From contig JAAZCN010000153.1 in NCBI GenBank assembly GCA_012513245.1, positions 1 through 21,222 on the forward strand: a stretch of DNA of 21,222 bases, given 5' to 3'. Below, in pieces: positions 14,533 through 21,222 of this stretch (the first letter of the stretch is position 1; the number at the start of each line of letters is the position of its first letter). This DNA is from Synergistaceae bacterium. Its GTDB lineage: Bacteria > Synergistota > Synergistia > Synergistales > Synergistaceae. The position numbers and the translations under genes were made by a program. The notes below the pieces were generated by a model. That model made no database searches, was not told the origin of the DNA, and saw only the letters and a list, made by a program, of their open reading frames with translations.

Positions 14533-16462
14533 TATGTGCATTCCCAACAACTCAATGCTGACAAATGGTTCCGATTACTCAGCAAAGGATATTCAAGTGC
14601 TTGAAGGTCTCGTGGCCGTAAGAAAACGACCCGCGATGTATATCGGTGATCAGGGGACACGAGGTTTGCACCACCTGGTATATGAGGTAGTAGACAATTC
14701 GATAGACGAATCCCTTGCGGGTTCCTGCGACACTATCAGCGTAACGATAAACGAAGACGGAAGCGTGACAGTAGTCGACAACGGCCGTGGAATACCAACA
14801 GAAGCTCACGAGTCAGGAAAATCGGCAGCAGAAGTGGTAATGACCATATTGCACGCCGGCGGCAAGTTCGACAAAAGCGCATACCAGGTCTCAGGCGGAC
14901 TCCATGGAGTAGGGGTATCAGTAGTCAACGCCCTTTCCGAATGGCTCGAACTAACCATCTGGAGGGACGGCAAGGAACATCATCAGCGCTATGAGCGGGG
15001 ATTTCCGATGATGCCTCTTTGCATCATGGGTGATACCGACATGAGAGGCACACGTGTCCAATTCATGCCGGACGAAGAAATTTTTTCCTCAATTGAATTC
15101 CAGGCAGATGTTCTTAAATCAAGGCTGCGTGAACTTGCATTCCTGAACTCGCATTTAACTATCGACTTCGCCGACAAAAGGCCCGAGAAACCACAGGAAC
15201 GCACTTACAACTATCCCGGTGGGATATCTTCCTTTGTCGGGTACCTTAACAAAGGAAAAGAGGTCCTTTTTAAAGAACCTATCGTAATATTCGGGGATAA
15301 AGATAAAACAGAGATAGAGGTCGCCATACAGTACAACGACACCTATATGGAGCGGCTCTATGGTTTTGTAAACCTTATAAATACGATCGAGGGCGGAACA
15401 CACGTCGCCGGATTCAGGACAGCTCTTACACGGGCAGTAAACGACGAGGCAAGAAAATTAAAAATACTCAAAGAAAAAGACGCAAACCTTACCGGGGACG
15501 ACCTGAAGGAAGGCCTTACGGCTGTAATATCTGTAAAAGTCATGGAACCGCAGTTCGAAGGCCAGACAAAGACCAAACTGGGCAACAGTGACGTAAAAGG
15601 GATCGTTGACTCGCTCGTCTACGAAGGTCTTAAAGACGTCCTCGAAGAAAGACCGGAAATACTTAAACCCATAGTGGAGAGCGCACTGAGAGCAAGGCAG
15701 GCAAGAGAGGCAGCCAAAAAGGCAAGAGATCTAGTACGGAGAAAGTCTGTCATGAACGGGCTGACCCTGCCCGGCAAACTTTCAGACTGTTCCAACAGAA
15801 ATGCGGCCGACTGCGAGTTGTATATAGTTGAAGGAGACAGCGCCGGAGGCAGTGCCAAACAGGGAAGAAACCGTGAGTTCCAGGCCATTCTCCCCCTCAG
15901 AGGAAAGATCCTGAATGTTGAAAAGGCCCGTCTGGAAAAGATACTGGGAAGCGAGACCATAAGAAATATAATACTCGCCCTGGGTGCCGGGGTCGGTGAC
16001 GACTTCAACGAGGAGAAGCTCCGCTACCACAAAATATTCATAATGGCCGACGCCGATATTGACGGAGCCCATATCCGAACCCTTCTGCTCACATTTTTCT
16101 TCAGGTACATGCCGCAGGTAATCGACAAAGGTTATCTGTATGTTGCACAGCCACCTCTTTACAGGGTACAGGTCGGTAAAGAGATCTCCTACTGCTTCTC
16201 AGAAAAAGACATGAAAAATATTCAGGCTGCCGCTGCAGGGAAAAAAATTGATATCCAGCGTTACAAAGGACTTGGCGAAATGAACGCAGAACAGCTCTGG
16301 GATACCACCATGAATCCTGAAAACAGGATCGTCAACAGAGTGGAAGTACAGGATATGGTAGAAGCGGATGAGCTCTTTGGAATACTTATGGGCGACAACG
16401 TTGAACCACGAAGGAAATTCATCGAAGCTCACGCCCGGGAAGTCAAAAACCTTGATATATAA
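14525..16462 (+). CDS. gyrB: DNA gyrase subunit B
   Basis: 645 residues, full length. The GHKL ATPase domain shows EVVDNSIDE, VDNGRGIP and GGLHGVGVSVVNALS. The transducer domain follows. The TOPRIM domain has EGDSAGGSAKQGRNR (about 436-450), PLRGKILNVEK and the metal site DADIDGAHIRTLL (from about residue 507). The tail has the gyrase-type QRYKGLGEMNAEQLW. Gyrase introduces negative supercoils with GyrA, whose gene is not in this window. The ATG at 14525 lies inside the end of the RemB-like gene, with GGAAGGAG about 11 bases upstream. It is probably co-transcribed with remB. No clear intrinsic terminator follows, only the repeat-rich gap. Confidence 0.97.
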   Translation: MDNMCIPNNSMLTNGSDYSAKDIQVLEGLVAVRKRPAMYIGDQGTRGLHHLVYEVVDNSIDESLAGSCDTISVTINEDGSVTVVDNGRGIPTEAHESGKSAAEVVMTILHAGGKFDKSAYQVSGGLHGVGVSVVNALSEWLELTIWRDGKEHHQRYERGFPMMPLCIMGDTDMRGTRVQFMPDEEIFSSIEFQADVLKSRLRELAFLNSHLTIDFADKRPEKPQERTYNYPGGISSFVGYLNKGKEVLFKEPIVIFGDKDKTEIEVAIQYNDTYMERLYGFVNLINTIEGGTHVAGFRTALTRAVNDEARKLKILKEKDANLTGDDLKEGLTAVISVKVMEPQFEGQTKTKLGNSDVKGIVDSLVYEGLKDVLEERPEILKPIVESALRARQAREAAKKARDLVRRKSVMNGLTLPGKLSDCSNRNAADCELYIVEGDSAGGSAKQGRNREFQAILPLRGKILNVEKARLEKILGSETIRNIILALGAGVGDDFNEEKLRYHKIFIMADADIDGAHIRTLLLTFFFRYMPQVIDKGYLYVAQPPLYRVQVGKEISYCFSEKDMKNIQAAAAGKKIDIQRYKGLGEMNAEQLWDTTMNPENRIVNRVEVQDMVEADELFGILMGDNVEPRRKFIEAHAREVKNLDI

Positions 16463-16479
16463 AAGATCCAACATTCCCG

Positions 16480-16597
16480 CCGTCTTTCCCGAGTGGTTCA
16501 ATCGGGGATCGAGTGGCTCTAAATTTACGCTATGACAGTGTTAAAAACTTTAAAACCCAGACCTGGATCCCCGCTCAAAAACATGCGGGGATGACGG
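16480..16597. repeat. 118-bp REP/MITE-like palindromic element
   Basis: The ends are inverted repeats matching at 10 of 12 bases: CCGTCTTTCCCG (16480-16491) and CGGGGATGACGG (16586-16597). Two internal hairpins are visible. CCCGA/TCGGG (16488-16492 with 16502-16506) is extendable by a wobble and an A-T pair. TCCCCGC/GCGGGGA (16568-16574 with 16585-16591) is a 7-bp stem. Elements with such GGGGATGAC ends are scattered in intergenic regions of many bacteria; this family link is from memory. Confidence 0.6.
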
Positions 16598-16633
16598 ATA
16601 AGGACAGATTCTAACGACTGTTTGACAACCTTT

Positions 16634-16740
16634 GACTATAGTTTGACCGCATTTACAACTGCTCAGCAACCGCTCAGCCATTGCTCAGCAACTGCTCAGC
16701 AAAAGTTTTATAGACTATAGTTTGACCGCATTTACAATTG
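16634..16740 (+). repeat. 28-bp direct repeat flanking an 11-bp tandem array
   Basis: Copies at 16634-16661 and 16713-16740 begin GACTATAGTTTGACCGCAT and are identical except for one base near the end (CAACTG versus CAATTG). Their starts are 79 bp apart, and four 11-bp units lie between them. Additional TTTGAC words occur at 16621 and 16631. Confidence 0.85.
16656..16710 (+). repeat. 11-bp tandem array, set 1 (consensus CAACTGCTCAG)
   Basis: Units in exact 11-bp register: CAACTGCTCAG (16656), CAACCGCTCAG (16667), CCATTGCTCAG (16678), CAACTGCTCAG (16689), then a decayed CAAAAGTTTTA (16700). A separate related unit CAATTGTTCTG lies at 16735-16745. Confidence 0.9.
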
Positions 16741-16781
16741 TTCTGTCGGGGATGACAAGGAGGCACGTTTTTGAGGTTTAA

Positions 16782-16825
16782 CAATTGATTTGCAATTGAT
16801 TCGCAACTGACTCCCCGACCGACTC
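16782..16825 (+). repeat. 11-bp tandem array, set 2 (consensus CAAYTGAYTYS)
   Basis: Units in exact 11-bp register: CAATTGATTTG (16782), CAATTGATTCG (16793), CAACTGACTCC (16804), CCGACCGACTC (16815). It shares the CAAYTG core with set 1, so the two runs look like one family. Confidence 0.85.
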
Positions 16826-16926
16826 CCCCGGCGGATGTTCTTCCCGGCAGCTTCAATCACATATTTTTGGGTTATAGTATCAATGTTCTGTCTAATGAAA
16901 TTTTTACATAAGGATGAAATATATTT

Positions 16927-19900
16927 ATGAAAATTATTGAGGTTTCTCTACGAAGACCTGTCACGGTCCTCATCTGCACAATAGCTCTGGTAGTATTCGG
17001 CACTTATTCATACATGAATATGGGCGTAGAACGAATGCCTAACGTTGAATTCCCCATCGTTGTCGTCAGGACGATAATGGAGGGCGCCAGCCCTGCGATA
17101 ATCGACAACGATGTTACAGACGTCCTCGAAGCACGGATAAACACTATAGAGGGCATCAAAAATATGAGTTCCAGCAGCTATGAGGGACGCTCTATCATAG
17201 TCATAGAATTCGACCTGGACAGGAACGTGGACGATGCCGCAGCTGACGTGCGGGGCAAAGTCAGCATGGCCGCCGGTCGTCTTCCTGATGACGCTGATAC
17301 CCCGCAGGTAGATAAATATGATCCGGCTGACAGGCCGATAATGAACGTGGCAGTCAAAAACGATGGCAGTACGGACATGAAGACGCTTGCACGATACGTC
17401 GACAAGGTGGTAACGGAACGCCTGCAGACAGTTAAAGGCGTCGGCGGTGTCCAGCTTGCCGGTTTCCGCGACAGAGAGATAAGAATATGGATAAACACCG
17501 ACAGCCTGGAAGCCTATGGCATCACAGCAAAAGAAATAAAATCTGCCATATACACCAAGCATGTTGAGCTTCCTGCGGGAAGGATAGAGACCGCGACCAA
17601 AGAATACGGGATCAGGCTTGAAGGAGAATATTCCTCTGTAGCAGAACTTGAATATCTTCCGGTCGCCTCAAGGAACGGAGCTGTAATAAGGCTGAGGGAC
17701 GTCGCAAGAATAGAAGACGGACTTCAGGACAAACGAAGCGGGGCAATTTACGAGGGCAGGCCCACTATAATGATACAAATACGAAAACAGAAAGGCTCCA
17801 ACGAGGTCCTCCTCTCTCGAATGGTCAATGAGAGGATAAAAGAGCTTAATAGAACAGCTCCTCCCGGAACAAGTCTGGCAGTAATGCAGGACAACGCCAA
17901 ATTCATCATGCGATCGATGAACGGCGTTTTCTGGGATATCGTAGCCTCGATAATACTCACATCTATAATAATGTTCATCTTCCTGAAAACAATAAGAGCA
18001 ACGATCGTCGCTGTCATAACAATACCTGTCTGTCTTCTGGGAAGCCTCTCTGTGCTTTACTGGATGGGCATCACGATAAACAACATGTCCATGATGGGTC
18101 TCTCTCTGGCAGTCGGGATGGTCGTCGATGCTACCACTGTAGTTATGGAAAACATAACAAGGCACCGCGATATGGGCAAGACCCCATACAGAGCGGCGCA
18201 GGACGGAGGCGGAGAAGTTGCGTTCGCAGTACTTGCGGGAGCGGCGACCACTCTGGCTGTCTTTGTTCCGGTTGCTTTCATGGGCGGCATAATGGGACGT
18301 TTTTTCAACTCGTTTGGTATTACAGTTGCAACAACGATAGGAATATCCCTGATAATATCACTTACGCTTACTCCCTTCCTCTGCTCTAGGATCCTTGGAA
18401 AGAAGATAGAAGGCCCCCTGCAGAAAAAAATGGAAAAACCTTTTATGTGGATAGAAGAAAGATACAGTGTGGTTTTAAAATATGCAGTAACGCACCGAAA
18501 ATCTGTGCTTATTGCGGCGCTTGCACTTTTCCTCCTCGGTATAGGATTCGCATCGACTCTCGGCACAGAATTTTTCCCGAGTGAGGACCAGGGACGACTC
18601 AGGGTCCAGATCGAGCTTCCCGCTGATTCATCGCTTGAAATGACTGAAAGCGTTGTCAAAGATATGGTCGATATGATACAGGCAGATGAGAGAGTCGCTT
18701 ACACATACGGGATCTTGGGAAGCGGCGGCGGTGAAGAAGTCTATAAGGCATCCATCAATATGGAGCTGATAGACAGAGGTAGCAGGCCTGCTGCCTCTGT
18801 CATAATGAGACAGTTGCGAACCAGTCTCTCCGTATTCCGTGATGTTGATATCAAAATGGGGACCTGGGGAGGATCTGACATCACGCTTGTCATCCAGGGA
18901 TCTACGAGTGAAGCTCTTGCAGAAATTGGAGATCTTATAAAAAAGGACCTGGCAGAAAACGGAAGGGGACTTGTTGACATCACGACAGACCTTCAGATGA
19001 ACAAGCCAAGGATCAATCTCGCGCTGAACCGCGCACTTGCAGATGACCTGAACATCAACATAAGAGATCTCTCTGACGAACTTCTCGCCTGGTTCGGGGG
19101 AAACAAGGCAGGATCTTTCAATCAGGATGGGTACAGGTATGACATCCGTGTCAGAGCTGAAGAAAGCGGAAGAAACGATCCTGAAAAACTGAAAAATATA
19201 CTCGTAAAAACAAACGGCGGGCAGATAATAAGGGCAGAAGGACTTATAACAAGCTCTGTAGGCATGTCGCCGAACGTCATAAAACGATACAACAGGCAGA
19301 GATCGCTGCAGCTCGGCGCTAATGTCGAAGGTATTTCTCCGGGTGAAGGGATCTTGGTCATGGAGGAAGTTTTCAGTAAATATGCTCCGCAGGACGGCAC
19401 CTTCAACATCATCCCCGCCGGAGATTCGGAGTACATGAAAGAAAGTTTCCACTATATGTCTATTGCTCTTATCTTTGCCATAATCCTTGTATATATGGTA
19501 ATGGCCATACAGTTTGAGTCTTTTATCCATCCCTTCACAGTAATGTTCTCGCTTCCGCTTATGACCGCAGGATCCTTTGGCCTGCTGGCACTGGCAGGTC
19601 TGAGATTAAGCGTTATGAGCTTCATGGGTATAATCCTGCTCGTGGGAGTTGTAGTAAATAATGCGATACTGCTGGTCGATTTTATAAATCAGCTTAGGGC
19701 GAAAGGAATGAACAAGATAGAAGCTGTACTCGAAGCAGGCCCCCTCCGTCTGAGAGCGATCCTTATGACAACTTTGTCAACGATGTTCGGATCCCTTCCC
19801 GTGGCACTTGCTCTAAGTGAAGGCGGAGAGACGCGCCAGCCTATGTCGGTGGCAGTTATAGGAGGCCTTTTTACCTCCACGATGCTGACACTCATAGTTA

Positions 19901-20022
19901 TTCCCGTAGTATACCTTCTGCTCGACGACACAAAAGACAAGGTCGTCGCAGCAATTAACAGATACCGTGCTTACAGACGCTTCAATAGATCTGCTCTGTC
20001 GAGGACGCTTAACTCTAAATAG
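16927..20022 (+). CDS. RND-family efflux transporter (AcrB/HAE1-like inner-membrane pump)
   Basis: 1031 residues with the two-fold RND plan. There is one membrane helix at the N-terminus (about 10-30), a large periplasmic loop, helices 2-6, helix 7 (about 523-543), a second periplasmic loop (about 550-830), then helices 8-12 ending near residue 1010. Recognisable blocks are RRPVTVLIC at the start, GLSLAVGMVVDATTVVMENI in helix 4, VGVVVNNAILLVDFIN in helix 10 and RLRAILMTT in helix 11. Such pumps export drugs, dyes, detergents or lipids using the proton gradient. The AcrB proton-relay pair D407-D408 reads D401-A402 here, and K940 reads N911. The TolC-like gene follows directly; no fusion-protein gene is adjacent. 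Confidence 0.93.
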   Translation: MKIIEVSLRRPVTVLICTIALVVFGTYSYMNMGVERMPNVEFPIVVVRTIMEGASPAIIDNDVTDVLEARINTIEGIKNMSSSSYEGRSIIVIEFDLDRNVDDAAADVRGKVSMAAGRLPDDADTPQVDKYDPADRPIMNVAVKNDGSTDMKTLARYVDKVVTERLQTVKGVGGVQLAGFRDREIRIWINTDSLEAYGITAKEIKSAIYTKHVELPAGRIETATKEYGIRLEGEYSSVAELEYLPVASRNGAVIRLRDVARIEDGLQDKRSGAIYEGRPTIMIQIRKQKGSNEVLLSRMVNERIKELNRTAPPGTSLAVMQDNAKFIMRSMNGVFWDIVASIILTSIIMFIFLKTIRATIVAVITIPVCLLGSLSVLYWMGITINNMSMMGLSLAVGMVVDATTVVMENITRHRDMGKTPYRAAQDGGGEVAFAVLAGAATTLAVFVPVAFMGGIMGRFFNSFGITVATTIGISLIISLTLTPFLCSRILGKKIEGPLQKKMEKPFMWIEERYSVVLKYAVTHRKSVLIAALALFLLGIGFASTLGTEFFPSEDQGRLRVQIELPADSSLEMTESVVKDMVDMIQADERVAYTYGILGSGGGEEVYKASINMELIDRGSRPAASVIMRQLRTSLSVFRDVDIKMGTWGGSDITLVIQGSTSEALAEIGDLIKKDLAENGRGLVDITTDLQMNKPRINLALNRALADDLNINIRDLSDELLAWFGGNKAGSFNQDGYRYDIRVRAEESGRNDPEKLKNILVKTNGGQIIRAEGLITSSVGMSPNVIKRYNRQRSLQLGANVEGISPGEGILVMEEVFSKYAPQDGTFNIIPAGDSEYMKESFHYMSIALIFAIILVYMVMAIQFESFIHPFTVMFSLPLMTAGSFGLLALAGLRLSVMSFMGIILLVGVVVNNAILLVDFINQLRAKGMNKIEAVLEAGPLRLRAILMTTLSTMFGSLPVALALSEGGETRQPMSVAVIGGLFTSTMLTLIVIPVVYLLLDDTKDKVVAAINRYRAYRRFNRSALSRTLNSK

Positions 20023-20041
20023 GGAGGCGTGACAAAAAAAC

Positions 20042-21222
20042 ATGAAAAAAAAGACAACTATGATCATTATGGCTCTAACCTTTGCGCTGCTATGCGGAGC
20101 TGAAGTCAGCTGTGCAGAGAATGGTAGTATCGACATATATGAGGCTATTGAACTATCCATGGCAAATAATTCAGGTCTTAGGTCTCTGAGGCAGGAAACG
20201 ATAAAAGCTTACGCCTTTCAGATCCAGGCTGACGGAACTCTGCTTCCCAGCCTCTCCGCCAACGCTTATCTGGACAGACAGAAGGAAAGTACTACCAATG
20301 ACGGAGAAAGGAACGACAATAGCGTGGCCAGAGCGAGCCTTGAACAGGTCATTTACTCAGGAGGCAAAAATTCAGCGATAAGAAATCAGTCAAAACAGAT
20401 TAATAACATCGCCGAGATGATCATAACCAACGGAGAAAACAATGCTGCCGGAGAACTCTACGCCAGATTTTACAATGTTCTTCTCAAGCTCGAAAGGATA
20501 AAGGCTGAAGAGTCCGCTGTAAACACATCCGGGCAACACCTGAAAGAGGTCCGGAAGATGAGGGAGCTCGGCCTTGCAAACAGCCTTGAGGTAATAAGGG
20601 CCGGACAGCTGCTCGCGACCAACACGGCCAACTTGAGTACTGCGAAAGGGCTTTATGAATCGGCCCACATTTCTCTTATGAACTACATGGGTATCCCCCC
20701 TGAAAAAAGGCGCGAGGTAACAGGTAAGCTCAGCGTGCCCGAAGCAGAAGGTACCAGACAGAACTCACTTGAAATTGCACAGGCAAACAGGTCTGACCTT
20801 AAAAAACTTAAGGAACAGCTTGAATACCAGAAAAATCAGATATTGATCGAAAAAAGCGGTACAAGACCTAAAGTAACCTTTGGTGCATCGTCAGGTTATT
20901 TAAACCCATACCTTAAAAACGACAGAGGCGACGATACATGGAGGGCAGAATTATCCGTCACAGTACCCATTTTCGACAGAAACACCGCCCGGGGCAATGC
21001 GATAAAGGCAGGAGCTGTCCTGGAACAGGACAAGATAGCACTGGAACAAAAAGAACTCGACATAAAATCCGAGGTAGAAACTGCGTGGACAGAGATCGAA
21101 AGTACTCTGCAGCATCTTAAGGCTTCAGAAAAAGCCCTTGAACTGGCAATGGAATCACTGCGGCTTGCTGAAGTGGGCTTTCGGGAAGGAGTAACACCCC
21201 AGCTGGACCTTTTAAACGCCCA
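20042..21222 (+). CDS. TolC-family outer-membrane efflux channel, 5' part
   Basis: The frame from the ATG at 20042 is open to the window end, giving 393 codons of an incomplete protein. A signal peptide (KKK, hydrophobic core, C-A-E near residue 25) is followed by OMF-type repeats. IDIYEAIELSMANN resembles the usual 'L-EAl--Al-nN' opening, LPSLSANAYLDR begins the first outer-membrane strand, and ASLEQVIYSGGK gives the conserved Q-x-x-Y-x-G-G-K block. The long coiled-coil helices (about 130-220 and 335 onward) and the second-half equivalents RPKVTFGASSGY and LSVTVPIFDR are also present. TolC trimers form the outer-membrane and periplasmic duct of RND pumps. It starts 19 bases after the RND stop behind GGGAGG, so the two are co-transcribed. 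Confidence 0.92.
   Translation, partial: MKKKTTMIIMALTFALLCGAEVSCAENGSIDIYEAIELSMANNSGLRSLRQETIKAYAFQIQADGTLLPSLSANAYLDRQKESTTNDGERNDNSVARASLEQVIYSGGKNSAIRNQSKQINNIAEMIITNGENNAAGELYARFYNVLLKLERIKAEESAVNTSGQHLKEVRKMRELGLANSLEVIRAGQLLATNTANLSTAKGLYESAHISLMNYMGIPPEKRREVTGKLSVPEAEGTRQNSLEIAQANRSDLKKLKEQLEYQKNQILIEKSGTRPKVTFGASSGYLNPYLKNDRGDDTWRAELSVTVPIFDRNTARGNAIKAGAVLEQDKIALEQKELDIKSEVETAWTEIESTLQHLKASEKALELAMESLRLAEVGFREGVTPQLDLLNA

Larger units (their letters stand above)
16463..16926. other. Repeat-rich non-coding gap between gyrB and the RND transporter gene
   Basis: 464 bases with no credible gene. It contains a palindromic REP/MITE-like element (16480-16597), a 28-bp direct repeat, and two runs of 11-bp tandem units. 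A second CGGGGATGAC (16747-16756) repeats the end of the palindromic element. A TATAGT at 16873-16878 might be a -10 for the transporter gene, but no good -35 is present. AAGGAT about 11 bases before the ATG at 16927 is the probable ribosome site. No DnaA-box cluster is seen. Confidence 0.8.

Noticed and set aside
16622..16642. TTGACA near TATAGT in the repeat region as a promoter.
   Set aside because: The spacing between them is only 9 bp, too short for a sigma-70 promoter. The words belong to the repeat family.
16656..16825. Possible CRISPR array in the repeat region.
   Set aside because: Units are 11 bp and contiguous with no unique spacers of constant length, and no cas genes are present.
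16674..16856. Open frame of 60 codons on the minus strand across the repeats.
   Set aside because: It only translates the tandem repeats, has no ribosome site and matches no protein pattern.
16463..16926. Possible replication origin next to gyrB, given the iteron-like repeats.
   Set aside because: No DnaA boxes, no dnaA, dnaN or recF nearby and no AT-rich unwinding tract. The 11-bp units do not match known origin repeats.
18628..19530. 300-codon open frame antisense to the RND transporter gene.
   Set aside because: It lies wholly within a well-supported conserved gene and lacks a ribosome site and any recognisable domain.

Overview
The window most likely comes from the chromosome of an anaerobic bacterium of the phylum Synergistota (inference; no rRNA or other decisive marker is present). 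The envelope genes are of diderm type: an RND pump, a TolC-family outer-membrane channel and an LpxB-related glycosyltransferase. Several gene orders and families are otherwise typical of Clostridia and Bacilli: zinc metallopeptidase - rsmB - PASTA protein - rpe, a RemB-like DUF370 gene beside gyrB, and an Lrp/AsnC regulator with a class I aminotransferase. Base composition is moderate and the genes are densely packed, with short gaps and several overlaps.

Positions 1-2200 read rightward. They hold the 3' end of a tandem-TOBE molybdate-binding protein, a terminator, then an Lrp/AsnC regulator translationally coupled to a PLP aminotransferase. Positions 2240-2863 read leftward, with a tRNA-Ser(UGA) and a small exported protein. 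Positions 2937-5702 form a rightward copper cassette: a CopA-type Cu(I) ATPase, a CopZ-like chaperone, and a small exported protein that looks like a superoxide-reductase-like (SORL) domain with an altered ligand set. It ends at a long hairpin shared with the convergent gene cluster.

Positions 5806-12647 read leftward as two groups. One is GntR regulator - DegT/DnrJ/EryC1 aminotransferase - membrane zinc peptidase, ending at a terminator. The other is rsmB - PASTA protein - rpe - RodZ-like protein, with gene overlaps. The order matches the Firmicutes cluster that normally holds the PASTA kinase PrkC, but this PASTA protein has no kinase domain.

Positions 12742-14226 hold a small two-helix membrane protein, with a strong promoter that predicts a leaderless mRNA, and a convergent LpxB-like gene whose end overlaps it. 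A RemB-like gene and gyrB follow (14284-16462).

The 464-base gap after gyrB is the largest non-coding stretch. It is full of repeats: a roughly 118-bp palindromic REP/MITE-like element, a 28-bp direct repeat, and two sets of 11-bp tandem units with a shared CAAYTG core. Beyond it are an RND transporter with unusual proton-relay residues and the first part of a TolC-like channel gene, with no membrane-fusion-protein gene between them.

The points most worth following up are the SORL-like protein with a His/His/Cys/Met pattern in the copper cassette, the kinase-less PASTA protein in the PrkC position, the 11-bp repeat region after gyrB, and the predicted leaderless gene at 12776.
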